Source: Thiosocius sp942490985
Lineage (GTDB): Bacteria > Pseudomonadota > Gammaproteobacteria > Chromatiales > Chromatiaceae
Direction of reading: 5' to 3'
Assembly: GCA_942490985.1 (NCBI GenBank)
Contig: CALNYW010000005.1
Span: 372,001 to 436,000, forward strand
DNA: 64,000 nt
Made by a program: the position numbers and the translations under genes
In this document: positions 17,375 to 26,704 of the stretch, one piece after another
How positions within the stretch are numbered: position 1 is the stretch's first letter
Layout of the letters: each line of letters opens with the position of its first letter
Notes under the pieces: generated by a model
Seen by the model: only the letters and a program-made list of their open reading frames with translations
Told to the model about the DNA's origin: nothing
Databases searched by the model: none

Positions 17375-19686
17375 GTCCCGTATCGGCCGGCTTGCGACGG
17401 CAGATGTCGGCTCAGGATCTCCGACATCGCTGCGGCGTCAGCAGGCAGTGCCACCAAGTCGTCTGCACCGTTGTTCAGACACGTCTCGCGCGCGTCTTGA
17501 CGATCTGGCGGGATCAAGCCGATCACTACCGTTGACTCACCAAGCCGGTCCCGCAGGGCTCTGATCGTATCACATGCACCATCATTGGGCATGAGGGCAT
17601 CGATCATCAGAAAATCAACCTGATCCAATTCTTCCAGCGTCTCAATCGCCTCATCGAGATCATCCGCGAGATGGACCGCCATATCCCACCCACAGAGGAT
17701 GCCGCTGACTTGCAACTGCCTGCGTACGTCTGGCTCCATTACCAGGACATGGCGGCCGGCAAGACTGACTGGCGGCGCCATGACCTCCTCGACGACCGGT
17801 AACAGTGTCGCTCTTGCGGTCGCCGCAGAAGCGACCGCCTCGCCGCCACATTTCGGGGGCAGCAACAAGGTGAAGGTCGAGCCTTGTCCACTGTCGCTGC
17901 TCAGTCGTATCTCACCGCCGAGAAGATCGGCCAGCTGACGACTGATGGTCAGCCCTAGTCCGGTACCCCCGTAACGTCGACTGGTTGAGCCATCGGCCTG
18001 CTGGAAGGCCTCGAAGATCGCCTCCTGTTTCGCCGGCGGGATGCCGATGCCGGTATCGGTGACCGACAACGCCAAACGATAAGGCCCGGCGGCTGGCCCG
18101 GCACGCAACGTGACCGTTCCCCGATCCGTGAACTTGACCGCGTTGGCAAGGAAGTTTTTCAACACCTGGCGGACCTTATCGACGTCCGTTTCAATCAGCC
18201 GCGCTGCGTCATCAGCGATCTCGACGCGCAACGTCAGGCCCTTGTCTTCAAACTGCGGCGCCAGCAGCAGGCGCAGATCATCGAGCAACTCCTCGACGCC
18301 GATATTCTCGACATGCAGATCGAGCCGCCCCGCTTCGATCCGCGACAGGTCGAGGATGTTGTCGATCAGCGAGCGCAGATCGCAACCGGCTTTGTGGATC
18401 ACCTCAGCGCGTTGCCGTACCTGCGGGCGCAGCTCGCTGTCTGAGGAGGCCAGCAGCTTGGACAGCAGCAGAATGCTGTTGAGCGGCGTGCGCAGTTCAT
18501 GACTCACATTGGCCAGGAACTCGGACTTGTAGCGATTGGTCGCCTCCAGCTCCCGGGTATGCGCGCGCAGATTGCGGGTCTGACTGGCATGCATTTCTGA
18601 CAGCCGCGTCAGATCATCCGCCAACTGCCGTAGCTCGGGTGAGCCCGACCAGTCGAACACGACCGGTTTATCCGACTGCAGCGTTTGCTGGACGCCCTCA
18701 GTAAGCTGTTTACCAATGTTCTCAGCACGCCGCGTAATCCAGCGGGCGACCATGAACTGAAACACGACCAGCGCCAGCACGATCAGCAACACGCGAATCA
18801 CGATTTCTGTACGGAACGCCTGCAGCGGCTGGCCATCAACCGGCCGACCGACCCACAGCGTACGGCCATCTACAGTGCGGAACATCGGCACCCAAATCGC
18901 ACGCTGCTTGCCCTGCTCCCATAACGCAACCCGGTTGGCTTTGAAGCTTTCTTCCAGGCCGGCAAAGTCCTCGAACGCGCTACCCGATCGCCCAGGCCTG
19001 TCCGGCAGCTGCAGATAACGCCCGTCGTCGTGTACCCAAAAGGTTTTGTCATCCCGGCGGACCAAGCCGGCGATATCCAGGGTGATCGCCACCACACCGA
19101 TTGCGGGTTCATCGGGCACCGCTGACGCAATCGGGCTCAGCAGTTGCAGGGTGAATACACGTGCAGGGTCGCTGGCCTCGAGGTCGACGCGTAGCGGACT
19201 GAGCACAACGTTGTTCAGTTGCCCAGACAGCAGCATCGCGACCTGCTCTGTGGCCACCCCCCGAATGCGCCGCGACGTCGGCTGCCAATCACCGGTGGTG
19301 GTGTCACGTTCGAGCCAGAATCGATCGACCCCTTGTTCGTCGAGGAACAGAATCTCCGTGATGTCCCGCTCCTCGCCAAGGATGCGGTTGATCCACTGGG
19401 TGTAGCGGGCACGGGCAAGATCGATCTCAGCCTCATCCATACTGCCGCTGTTACCGACCAACGCGCCCGGTTCCGGTAGCCGCGCCAACAGCCGTACACT
19501 GGCATCTCGACTGGCAAGATGCTGATCGAGGTCGCTGAAATCCGCGCGCAGATTTTGCAAGAACGCCGCCCGGTAAAATAAATCCACACGCTCCAAGACC
19601 AGCGGCAAATTGATCACCACGGCCAGCAGCAACGGCACGAGACCGAACAGGAACAGAAACGCCAGGATGCGCATGCGCAGGGACAT
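17371..19686 (-). CDS. Hybrid sensor histidine kinase
   Basis: The 771-residue inner membrane kinase has an N-terminal helix (ILAFLFLFGLVPLLLAVVI), a periplasmic sensing domain of about 260 residues, a second helix (VIRVLLIVLALVVFQFMVARW), a HAMP-like linker, HisKA with the phospho-acceptor in NVSHELRTPLNSI (about 394), and HATPase motifs (NFLANAVKFTDRG, DTGIGIPP, GGTGLGLTI). A C-terminal receiver keeps the Asp in FLMIDALMPNDG, but the usual conserved Lys is replaced (VALPAD), so it may not switch normally. It overlaps the response-regulator gene by four bases. The stimulus is unknown. Confidence 0.92.
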   Translation of the reverse strand: MSLRMRILAFLFLFGLVPLLLAVVINLPLVLERVDLFYRAAFLQNLRADFSDLDQHLASRDASVRLLARLPEPGALVGNSGSMDEAEIDLARARYTQWINRILGEERDITEILFLDEQGVDRFWLERDTTTGDWQPTSRRIRGVATEQVAMLLSGQLNNVVLSPLRVDLEASDPARVFTLQLLSPIASAVPDEPAIGVVAITLDIAGLVRRDDKTFWVHDDGRYLQLPDRPGRSGSAFEDFAGLEESFKANRVALWEQGKQRAIWVPMFRTVDGRTLWVGRPVDGQPLQAFRTEIVIRVLLIVLALVVFQFMVARWITRRAENIGKQLTEGVQQTLQSDKPVVFDWSGSPELRQLADDLTRLSEMHASQTRNLRAHTRELEATNRYKSEFLANVSHELRTPLNSILLLSKLLASSDSELRPQVRQRAEVIHKAGCDLRSLIDNILDLSRIEAGRLDLHVENIGVEELLDDLRLLLAPQFEDKGLTLRVEIADDAARLIETDVDKVRQVLKNFLANAVKFTDRGTVTLRAGPAAGPYRLALSVTDTGIGIPPAKQEAIFEAFQQADGSTSRRYGGTGLGLTISRQLADLLGGEIRLSSDSGQGSTFTLLLPPKCGGEAVASAATARATLLPVVEEVMAPPVSLAGRHVLVMEPDVRRQLQVSGILCGWDMAVHLADDLDEAIETLEELDQVDFLMIDALMPNDGACDTIRALRDRLGESTVVIGLIPPDRQDARETCLNNGADDLVALPADAAAMSEILSRHLPSQAGRYGT

Positions 19687-19744
19687 ACCGGCACCTTAGC
19701 GCCTGGATCGGCTTATGAAAATCCCCGACACGTTTGGACCACCG

Positions 19745-20452
19745 ATGACGCTGAGCATTTTGTACCGTGACAGCGACTATGTGCTGATCGACAAGCCGGC
19801 TGGCATGCTGGTGCACCGCAGCAGAATAGCCCAGGATCGGGTGTTCGTCCTGCAGACGCTGCGCGACCAGATTGGCCAGCGGGTGTATCCCGTGCACCGA
19901 CTCGATCGCGCGACCTCCGGGGTGCTGGCGTTCGGCCTCAGCGCAGAGACCGCTCAGCGCCTGGCCGATCAGTTTGCCGCACGGGAGACCGAAAAGCGTT
20001 ACCTGGCCGTGACCCGCGGCTGGATTGCAAGCGACGGCTGGATCGACCACCCCGTCGCAGACCAAGACGCCAGTGCGACCATGCAGCCGGCCAAGACCCG
20101 CTTTCACTGCCTCAGCCAGATCGAGCTGCCGCATGCCGTCGATCGCTATCCGACCTCCCGTTACAGCCTGGTCTGCCTGGAACCGATCACCGGCCGCCGC
20201 CAACAGATCCGCAAGCACTGCAAGCACATCTCGCATCACCTGATTGGCGATACCACGCATGGCAATGGTCGGCACAACCGCTTCTTTCGCGCCCATTTTG
20301 GCATCCAGCGGCTGTTGCTAATGGCCTGGCGACTGCGCTTCGTCCATCCCCGTTTCAAGAAACCCATCGACGCGACCGCCCCTTTCGACGCCGACTGGCA
20401 GAAGATGCTCGAGCTTTTCGGTATCTCTGCAGAAGACCTGAAATCCTGCTGA
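19745..20452 (+). CDS. truC: tRNA pseudouridine synthase C (RluA family)
   Basis: TruC makes pseudouridine at position 65 of tRNAs in E. coli. The protein (235 residues) has the RluA-family catalytic block VYPVHRLDRATSGVLAFG, with the catalytic Asp in HRLDR, the N-terminal LYRDSDYVLIDKPAGMLVHRS and the later EPITGRRQQIRKHCKHISHHLIGDTTHG. MTLSILYRD at ATG 19745 aligns with E. coli TruC. An earlier ATG at 19715 would add ten residues not seen in the family. It is divergent from the hybrid kinase. Assignment to TruC rather than another RluA member rests on length and the VHRS and HGNGRHNRFF segments. Confidence 0.9.
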   Translation: MTLSILYRDSDYVLIDKPAGMLVHRSRIAQDRVFVLQTLRDQIGQRVYPVHRLDRATSGVLAFGLSAETAQRLADQFAARETEKRYLAVTRGWIASDGWIDHPVADQDASATMQPAKTRFHCLSQIELPHAVDRYPTSRYSLVCLEPITGRRQQIRKHCKHISHHLIGDTTHGNGRHNRFFRAHFGIQRLLLMAWRLRFVHPRFKKPIDATAPFDADWQKMLELFGISAEDLKSC

Positions 20453-20517
20453 CGACCGTTTCATCGCTGCCACGCGACGCTGGTGCCCGGCCGGGCCTGG
20501 TGGCACAGTAGCCCGCA

Positions 20518-22179
20518 GTGAAACAATTCAAGCTTCTGCTAACCCCGTTGTTGTCCAGCGCCCGGGATTTGTTGCCCATCGCGGTCGTTATCGCAGCGTT
20601 TCAATTATTGGTGTTGCAGCAACCGATCCCGAACGCCGGCACACTACTGATCGGCGCGTTGTTCGTGGTCATCGGTCTCGCACTGTTCGTGCGCGGCCTC
20701 GAGTTGGGCCTGTTCCCGATCGGCGAGACGATGGCCTATGCGTTTGCGCGCAAGGGTTCGCTGAGTTGGCTGTTGGCATTTGCATTCGCGTTGGGGTTTG
20801 GCACCACGGTGGCAGAACCGGCCCTGATCGCCGTTGCGGCCGAGGCCGCGAAGATCGCGGCCGCCGGACAAATGATCGCTGACACCGATGCCGCAAGAAC
20901 CGGCTATGCGGACGGCTTGCGTATCACCGTCGCACTTTCCGTTGGTTTCGCCATCCTGGTAGGGGTGTTGAGGATCATCCGCGGCTGGCCAATTCATTAC
21001 CTGATCATCGCCGGCTACATCGGTGTGATCATCATGACGGCATTCGCGCCGCCGGAAATTATCGGCATCGCCTACGATTCGGGCGGCGTCACGACGTCGA
21101 CAATCACCGTGCCGCTGGTGACGGCTTTGGGGGTTGGACTCGCAACATCGATCAAGGGGCGAAACCCGATGATCGATGGATTCGGCCTGATTGCATTCGC
21201 ATCACTGACGCCGATGATTTTCGTCATGGCCTACGGCATATTCGGTGTCGGCGAGAACGCCCAACAACTCGATGGCCCGATCGGCCAGGCCTTTCGCGCG
21301 GTGCTCGCCGACAGCGAGCGCCTGATCGTATTGTTGTTGTCCCCTGTCACCAATCTGCTGCACTGGGCTTTTGACCCCATCGTTTCGGCACTGACGTCAC
21401 TCCCGGGCCTGCTCGGCGACCTGATGGATACCCTGCTGGATACGGTCGCTGACGTCGTACCGATCGCCAGCGTTATTTTCGGATTCCAACTATTTGTGCT
21501 GAGAAAGTCGATCCCGCATCTTGGTCGCGTCATCCGCGGCTTCATTGCCGTACTCATCGGCCTGGCGTTCTTCCTCGATGGCCTGGAGCTGGCCCTGTTT
21601 CCGTTGGGCAAGCTGATGGCCAGCCAATTGACAGACCCTGACTTTATCAGCAACTTCACGGACTATGAGGACGGACTCAACTGGGCGGACTATCGCTGGG
21701 TGTTCCTGTTTGCCTTCGCAATCGGCTTTTCGACAACGATCGCCGAGCCCTCGTTACTGGCCGTGGCGTTGAAGGCGAACCAGGTATCCGCTGGCAGCAT
21801 CGCGGTCATGGGCCTGCGGGTCGCCGTGGCATTGGGCGTCGCGATTGGTATCGCGCTGGGAACATTCCGCATCGTCACCGGCACCCCATTGCACTGGTAC
21901 ATCATCACCGGTTACGTCGTCGTCGTCATCCAGACATTTTTCGCGCCACGGATGATCGTGGCGCTGGCTTACGATTCAGGCGGCGTTACGACATCGACGG
22001 TGACGGTGCCGCTGGTCGCCGCACTGGGTCTCGGATTGGCCAGCACCGTGCCGGGGCGCAGCGCCCTGCTGGATGGCTTTGGCCTGATCGCATTTGCCAG
22101 CCTGTTTCCAATGATGACCGTTATGGCCTATGCGCAGATCACGGCATGGCGCGCGAAACGCCAGAAAAAATTGAACTGA
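20518..22179 (+). CDS. DUF1538 polytopic membrane protein (tandem repeat)
   Basis: The 553-residue inner membrane protein is built from two homologous DUF1538 halves. Each begins with LP/VPIA...FQLxVL and ends with the same signature: AYDSGGVTTSTITVPLV (first) and AYDSGGVTTSTVTVPLV (second), followed by DGFGLIAFASL and a final helix. Each half also has a conserved TTVAEPAL or TTIAEPSL motif in a helix. Such internal duplication is typical of transporters and channels, but no substrate is established. The start is GTG 20518. It is the first gene of an operon with a PII-like and a CBS protein, 12 bases before the next gene, which points to control by nucleotide or metabolite level. Confidence 0.9.
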   Translation: MKQFKLLLTPLLSSARDLLPIAVVIAAFQLLVLQQPIPNAGTLLIGALFVVIGLALFVRGLELGLFPIGETMAYAFARKGSLSWLLAFAFALGFGTTVAEPALIAVAAEAAKIAAAGQMIADTDAARTGYADGLRITVALSVGFAILVGVLRIIRGWPIHYLIIAGYIGVIIMTAFAPPEIIGIAYDSGGVTTSTITVPLVTALGVGLATSIKGRNPMIDGFGLIAFASLTPMIFVMAYGIFGVGENAQQLDGPIGQAFRAVLADSERLIVLLLSPVTNLLHWAFDPIVSALTSLPGLLGDLMDTLLDTVADVVPIASVIFGFQLFVLRKSIPHLGRVIRGFIAVLIGLAFFLDGLELALFPLGKLMASQLTDPDFISNFTDYEDGLNWADYRWVFLFAFAIGFSTTIAEPSLLAVALKANQVSAGSIAVMGLRVAVALGVAIGIALGTFRIVTGTPLHWYIITGYVVVVIQTFFAPRMIVALAYDSGGVTTSTVTVPLVAALGLGLASTVPGRSALLDGFGLIAFASLFPMMTVMAYAQITAWRAKRQKKLN

Positions 22180-22191
22180 GGGGAAGACAAT

Positions 22192-22542
22192 ATGCACTTT
22201 AAACTCTTGATCGCCTTCGTCGACGACGACCGCACTGACGCGGTCCTGAAACGTGCGCGCGAAGCCGGAGCAACCGGCGCGACAGTGATCAATAACGCGC
22301 GCGGTGAAGGCCTCAACCAGGCCAAGACATTTTTCGGCCTGTCGCTGGATACACAGCGCGACATGATCCTGTTTCTGGTTGAGGAACATATGGCGCGCGC
22401 AATTCTCGAGGAGATTGCTGCCGCCGGCGAGTTCGAATCACGACCAGGTAGCGGCATTGCGGTACAGATCGATACCGAGGACGCGGTCGGCGTCACCTCC
22501 CAGGTCGCAAAATTGCAGGAAAAGGTGGAGGAAGAGATATGA
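22192..22542 (+). CDS. PII-like signalling protein
   Basis: The 116-residue cytoplasmic protein has the ferredoxin-like PII fold order: first strand FKLLIAFVDDDRTDAVLKRAREAGATGATVI, a loop NNARGEGLNQAKTFFGL in place of the T-loop, second strand RDMILFLVEEHMARAILEEIAAAGEF, and a C-terminal segment GIAVQIDTEDAVGV. It lacks the usual GlnB/GlnK T-loop tyrosine motif, so uridylylation is unlikely. PII-like proteins typically form trimers that bind nucleotides and act on a neighbouring membrane protein, here DUF1538. A ribosome binding site (GAGGGGAAG) precedes ATG 22192, and its end overlaps the CBS gene by four bases. Confidence 0.88.
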   Translation: MHFKLLIAFVDDDRTDAVLKRAREAGATGATVINNARGEGLNQAKTFFGLSLDTQRDMILFLVEEHMARAILEEIAAAGEFESRPGSGIAVQIDTEDAVGVTSQVAKLQEKVEEEI

Positions 22543-22967
22543 GCCAACCCGATTTGATTCGTGTCCGTGACGTTATGAAAGTCAAATTCGATACCGTTGA
22601 TGGGATTGCAACCGTGGCTGATGCGCTGCGATCAATGCAACATCTCGAAAACAAGGCGCTCGTCGTTCGTCGCCGCAATGACGATGACGAACTCGGGATA
22701 GTCGAACTCGAAGATATCGCGACCGAAGTTTTGGCGAAAAACCGCTCGGCGGAACGCGTCAATATCTACGAGATCATGGAGAAGCCGTTAATCGGCATCG
22801 ACCCGGAAATGGATATCCGCTATTGCGCCCGTTTGTTCGAGCGCCATCATTTGAATCGCGCAGCGGTCGTCGAAAATCGTCAGGTCATCGGCATCATCGA
22901 CTATGCAGATATCGTGGTCAAAGGCATGGGCAAGCTGCTCAAAGCGAATGATGACGACGCCCAATAA
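22539..22967 (+). CDS. Tandem CBS-domain protein
   Basis: The 142-residue protein consists of two CBS motifs and little else: first RVRDVMKVKFDTVDGIATVADALRSM...LGIVELEDIATEVL, second IYEIMEKPLIGIDPEMDIRYCARLF...RAAVVENRQVIGIIDYADIVVKG. Paired CBS motifs (a Bateman module) bind AMP, ATP, SAM or similar ligands and regulate partner proteins. Its start overlaps the stop of the PII-like gene (ATGA), so production is coupled. With PII upstream it supplies a second nucleotide-sensing input to the DUF1538 membrane protein (inference from the operon). Confidence 0.92.
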   Translation: MSQPDLIRVRDVMKVKFDTVDGIATVADALRSMQHLENKALVVRRRNDDDELGIVELEDIATEVLAKNRSAERVNIYEIMEKPLIGIDPEMDIRYCARLFERHHLNRAAVVENRQVIGIIDYADIVVKGMGKLLKANDDDAQ

Positions 22968-23076
22968 GCGTCGGCATCTGTCAGATTCGGCCAACGCCTG
23001 ACGAGGTCGGGTGCCGGTTAGATGACAGCAGCAGCCTTGCTGTCAGGTCAGTGCCGACTTGAACATCGGCCGGGCT

Positions 23077-23538
23077 TCATAGCGCGCGAACCAATTCGAG
23101 GATTTGTTCGGCGTGACCCTTGGGCTTGACGTCGTACAGCGCATGACGGACGGTGCCTGCAGCGTCTACGATAAACGTTGACCGCAGGATTCCGAGTTTT
23201 TTCTCGCCGTTCTTCTCCTTTTCACGCCAGACGTCGTAGGCCTCGCATAATGCGCCTTCGACATCAGCAAGCAGCCGCATGTTCAGACCATACTTGTCGC
23301 GAAACGCCGCATGACTGGCACAGGTATCGCGACTAACGCCGATGATCTGTACGCCGCGCTGCTCGAACTCACCCATCAACTCTGTGAACTCGATGCCTTC
23401 CATCGTGCAGCCTGGGGTGTCGTCCTTGGGATAGAAATAGATGACATAAGGGTTGCCGGCGAGCGCAGCCGAGCTGGTATTGCTCATATCCGCATCCGGC
23501 AAATCGAATTCAGGCGCTGTATCACCAACTTGAATCAT
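23077..23538 (-). CDS. bcp: Peroxiredoxin of the Bcp/PrxQ type
   Basis: This 153-residue thiol peroxidase reduces hydrogen peroxide and organic hydroperoxides. The AhpC/TSA fold is clear: IQVGDTAPEFDLPDAD at the N-terminus and YFYPKDDTPGCTMEGIEF containing the peroxidatic Cys44. The resolving Cys five residues later found in many Bcp proteins is replaced by Ile49. Other cysteines are Cys73 (SRDTCASH) and Cys98 (GALCEAY), so it may be a 1-Cys form or use Cys73. The start ATG 23538 has GAGGGGAG upstream. The product is cytoplasmic and stands alone. Confidence 0.93.
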   Translation of the reverse strand: MIQVGDTAPEFDLPDADMSNTSSAALAGNPYVIYFYPKDDTPGCTMEGIEFTELMGEFEQRGVQIIGVSRDTCASHAAFRDKYGLNMRLLADVEGALCEAYDVWREKEKNGEKKLGILRSTFIVDAAGTVRHALYDVKPKGHAEQILELVRAL

Positions 23539-23638
23539 CTCCCCTCCTCCGGTTCGAAGTGGTGGCCGCCCGAGGCGCAGACCAACACGTTTATTGGACG
23601 TTATTTTTGTCGCAATGTAGGGCTAGCCGATGAGGGCG

Positions 23639-25744
23639 TCAAGCGCCCTTTGCGACCGGTAAAGCCCGCGCCAGCTGTTCGCGCAGGCACCGGTGCAAAG
23701 CACCAGAGCCGGCCAGCCCAAACGCCTCGCAGACGCGCTCGACCGACCAATGCTGGAGACGCCATGCGAGTAACGGTGCGATGTCGCGATCAGTCACACC
23801 TTCGGCGCCCATCATGACGACCCAACGCCAGAGCGCCGCCGCTGCGGTTTCAACCTGGCGCGCCCCGCTGGCAATCCGCGACAACGCGGCCCGGTCGTCG
23901 TCATCGAGTGCGACATCGCTGCAATCACGGCCCCGCAGCAGGCGTAACGCGAGACCGGGATCCAGGTCAGACAACACGGCACCCAGCGCCCACGGCAGGT
24001 CGCGTTGGAACTGGCGTCGCGCACGCTGACTCAGCTGGCGTCCTGCGGCTGTCAGGCCTTGTGTCATCAGCAAGGTCCTGGCCGCACTCGCCGGATCGAT
24101 GCGCATACCCAGTCGAGCGAACGACAGGCCTCGGTTTTGCCAAAACGTCATCAGCTTGGGGTCGATCCCGAACGCACAACCGATAAAGTCGACGCCTTCG
24201 CGTGCCGCCCAGCTGGTGGCACTGGCGAGCAACCTGCTGCCCAGTCCCTGGCGTTGGAATTCCGGGTGTACCGCGATGCGTTGAATACGCAGTGCACGCA
24301 ATCGCAAGGCCTCACCCAGCCCGGCATGCACGGCCAGCGACTGGTTGAGCAGGTGTCCGTGCACACGCCTTCGACCGGCCAACACATCGGCGCAGACCGC
24401 TGGATCGAGATCACCCTCCAGGCTGCCCAGCAGGACACCGACGACTTGCCGCCCGGATAGCACCACCCAGATGCGCAACAATGGGTCATCGAGTAAGGCC
24501 CGCAAGTCTGATGGACGCGTCTGGTAATGCGCCATGACCAGCAAACCAAAGAGCGCGCGCAACAGCGACTCGTCATCAGCCAATGCAGATGCCGCGAGGG
24601 CGATGACCTTGCAGTCTGCCCCCGGCTGCGGCATTGCCGCCTCAGCGTCGAGCAGCAGGCTGCGATTGACCAGGGCCTCGAGCGGATCGTTGCTCGCCCA
24701 GCGCACCGGGGCATCAAGGCGGGCGCGCCGGAACTGCGGCATCTCGCGCGCGACCAGCGTTTCAAAACGTAATCGAAAACCCTGTCCACTCCCCTCGTAA
24801 CCATTTTCCGTCGTTGCAAAAACCAGCCGGTTACTCAGCCGCAACAGACCTTGGAGCACCGTTACGGGCATTGACGCCGCCTCGTCGACCAGGAGCAAAC
24901 CCGGCGCACTGTTGCGGGCCGACAGACACTCGTAGGGCAAGCGAAAACGCAGCTCGCCGTCACCTATCCGGCTGTCTTTGACCGACTCAAATGCGATGCC
25001 GCCCGCTTCGCAAGCGTGACGAAACAGCGTCGACACCGCACGTCGATGTGGCGCGATAACGGTGATGCGGGGCCACCCCGCTACCAATAGACCCGCGGCG
25101 GCAATACCAAGCACGGTGGACTTACCACGACCGCGATCCGCGCTGAGCAGCAAGGGGCGGCGCGCATGTCCTTTCGCAACCCGAATAATCTGCGCAGCGA
25201 CACCTTGTTGCGACTCAGTCAGGGAGATCGGCGACGGTGGATTTTTTACCGCGACGTTGATTTCGCAGGGGGCGTCGGTGACGCAGCGCACAACCCGCTG
25301 ATCCGCAGACCAGCACGCGCACAAGCGGGTCAGATAATTCGCGCGAAAGTCACTGGGGCCGAATGGGAACGTCGCCATGCGCAGCCAGTAGGGGTCTGCT
25401 GCGCTTGGCCAGACAGCCAACGGCGGGGTCAAGATCACGCAGTCGCCACCGCCACGCAGCGTACCCACGGCAGCCGCAAATGCATCGGGGTCAAAGCCAT
25501 CGAAGGCATTGAACACCACCAGGCCAAATTCGTTACCGAGATAACGCCGCACCCGACTCGGCTCGACGGCGCGCCATGGCGCCGGTGCCGTCACGCCCAC
25601 CCAGAGCACATCATCCGGATCTTCGCCGTCAAGGGTTTTCGCCAAGTCCGCAATCGTCGCGATTGGCTCGCCGCTGGCGACCACCAGGCGACGGCAGGCG
25701 GCTCGCGACGCCCCGTTTCGAGCCGACCGCTCAGACCGATTCAT
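23639..25744 (-). CDS. tmcA: tRNA(Met) cytidine acetyltransferase TmcA
   Basis: TmcA uses ATP and acetyl-CoA to form N4-acetylcytidine at the wobble base of elongator tRNA-Met. The order of domains is an N-terminal DUF1726-like region (VLWVGVTAP..., about 1-150), an RNA-helicase-like ATPase with Walker A SADRGRGKST (201-210) and Walker B LLLVDEAAS (283-291), a GNAT acetyltransferase core (RIQRIAVHPEFQRQGLGSRLLA, about 465-490) and a C-terminal tRNA-binding region. ATG 25744 (701 residues) overlaps the end of the upstream gene by 14 bases. The frame is open to 25873, but that extension is not protein-like. Confidence 0.93.
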   Translation of the reverse strand: MNRSERSARNGASRAACRRLVVASGEPIATIADLAKTLDGEDPDDVLWVGVTAPAPWRAVEPSRVRRYLGNEFGLVVFNAFDGFDPDAFAAAVGTLRGGGDCVILTPPLAVWPSAADPYWLRMATFPFGPSDFRANYLTRLCACWSADQRVVRCVTDAPCEINVAVKNPPSPISLTESQQGVAAQIIRVAKGHARRPLLLSADRGRGKSTVLGIAAAGLLVAGWPRITVIAPHRRAVSTLFRHACEAGGIAFESVKDSRIGDGELRFRLPYECLSARNSAPGLLLVDEAASMPVTVLQGLLRLSNRLVFATTENGYEGSGQGFRLRFETLVAREMPQFRRARLDAPVRWASNDPLEALVNRSLLLDAEAAMPQPGADCKVIALAASALADDESLLRALFGLLVMAHYQTRPSDLRALLDDPLLRIWVVLSGRQVVGVLLGSLEGDLDPAVCADVLAGRRRVHGHLLNQSLAVHAGLGEALRLRALRIQRIAVHPEFQRQGLGSRLLASATSWAAREGVDFIGCAFGIDPKLMTFWQNRGLSFARLGMRIDPASAARTLLMTQGLTAAGRQLSQRARRQFQRDLPWALGAVLSDLDPGLALRLLRGRDCSDVALDDDDRAALSRIASGARQVETAAAALWRWVVMMGAEGVTDRDIAPLLAWRLQHWSVERVCEAFGLAGSGALHRCLREQLARALPVAKGA

Positions 25745-26609
25745 CGGACCACAAGAAGGGCTCCTGGTAGCAACCGCCCTCTCCTTTAGACGCCTGCATT
25801 CGCGCCTGTACCCGAATGACCCGCAACAGCTGCTGGTCGATAATCTTGGGATACAGCCGAAAGAGTCGTTCAACTACCGGCGCTCGACGGACCGCTGAAC
25901 GTTCCAGGTCCGCGCGCTCGAAATCATCCAGATGCTGTAGCTGGAGCAACGCGGGTGCCCACCAAGCGATGAAGCTTTCGGCCAGAACACAGAGGCGTTG
26001 GTCCGGCCAGGCCGTGGTCAACAACAGGCGTGGAAACGCGGTCGCAGGTAACCGCTCGCCATCAGCGCCAAGCACGTCACCGCCGCGATCACGCAAAAAC
26101 CAGCGCGCCCGGGGCCGCGGACCGCCGCGCATTTTGACCGCGGCCTCAAGCCGGTCAAGGCCAGCGAACTCGGCTTGCGCCGCGCAGCCGGGCAACCAGC
26201 GTGCGGTCTCCACGGCAGACAGGGGTTCGTCAGGGAGACGGGTATCGATCAGTACGAGCGGCGCGCCGGTTTGATGATCAACTAACCAGCACTCATGCGA
26301 GTCGGCCAACGCGAACGGGGCGTCAGCGGCGCATTGTTCCAAAGCGCCGATCAGCGGCTCGCCGATCGCCTCGATCAACCCGCCGGCGGCGGTACCGCGC
26401 ACCGCAGCCCGGCGCAGTCCCTCGACCGCCGACCATGTCCCGAACCGTACCTCCGAGAGTCCCGAGTGGGCGAGGATGTCTGGGTGCGCCACGTACAGCA
26501 CCCAGCTGATCCCGTCGGTGCTCTCGGCCTCGCCATGGCCGACCCGAACCACCTGCAGGACACCCTGAAAGGGCGCCATAATCCGCCGGGCGAAGCACTC
26601 GACGGTCAT
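25731..26609 (-). CDS. Hypothetical protein coupled to tmcA
   Basis: I do not recognise this 292-residue protein. The N-terminal third reads as beta-rich (MAPFQGVLQVVRVGHGEAESTDGISWVLYVAHPDILAH), with HSGLSEVRFGTWSAVEGLRRAAVRGT after it. The rest is mixed, ending in a basic helical part (RLFRLYPKIIDQQLLRVIRVQARMQASKGEGG). It has no signal peptide or membrane helix. Its stop lies 14 bases inside the tmcA start, so the two genes are translationally linked. A tRNA- or translation-related role is only a guess from position. Good coding character along its full length supports it as a real gene. Confidence 0.7.
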   Translation of the reverse strand: MTVECFARRIMAPFQGVLQVVRVGHGEAESTDGISWVLYVAHPDILAHSGLSEVRFGTWSAVEGLRRAAVRGTAAGGLIEAIGEPLIGALEQCAADAPFALADSHECWLVDHQTGAPLVLIDTRLPDEPLSAVETARWLPGCAAQAEFAGLDRLEAAVKMRGGPRPRARWFLRDRGGDVLGADGERLPATAFPRLLLTTAWPDQRLCVLAESFIAWWAPALLQLQHLDDFERADLERSAVRRAPVVERLFRLYPKIIDQQLLRVIRVQARMQASKGEGGCYQEPFLWSDESV

Positions 26610-26704
26610 CGGCGGCCTCGTCGGACGAAGCCACTAACAGGGTACGTTGTAAATCCGGGGTCCAGGTCAGCAGTCGACAAGGCAACAGGCGGTCGGGTGT
26701 AATC

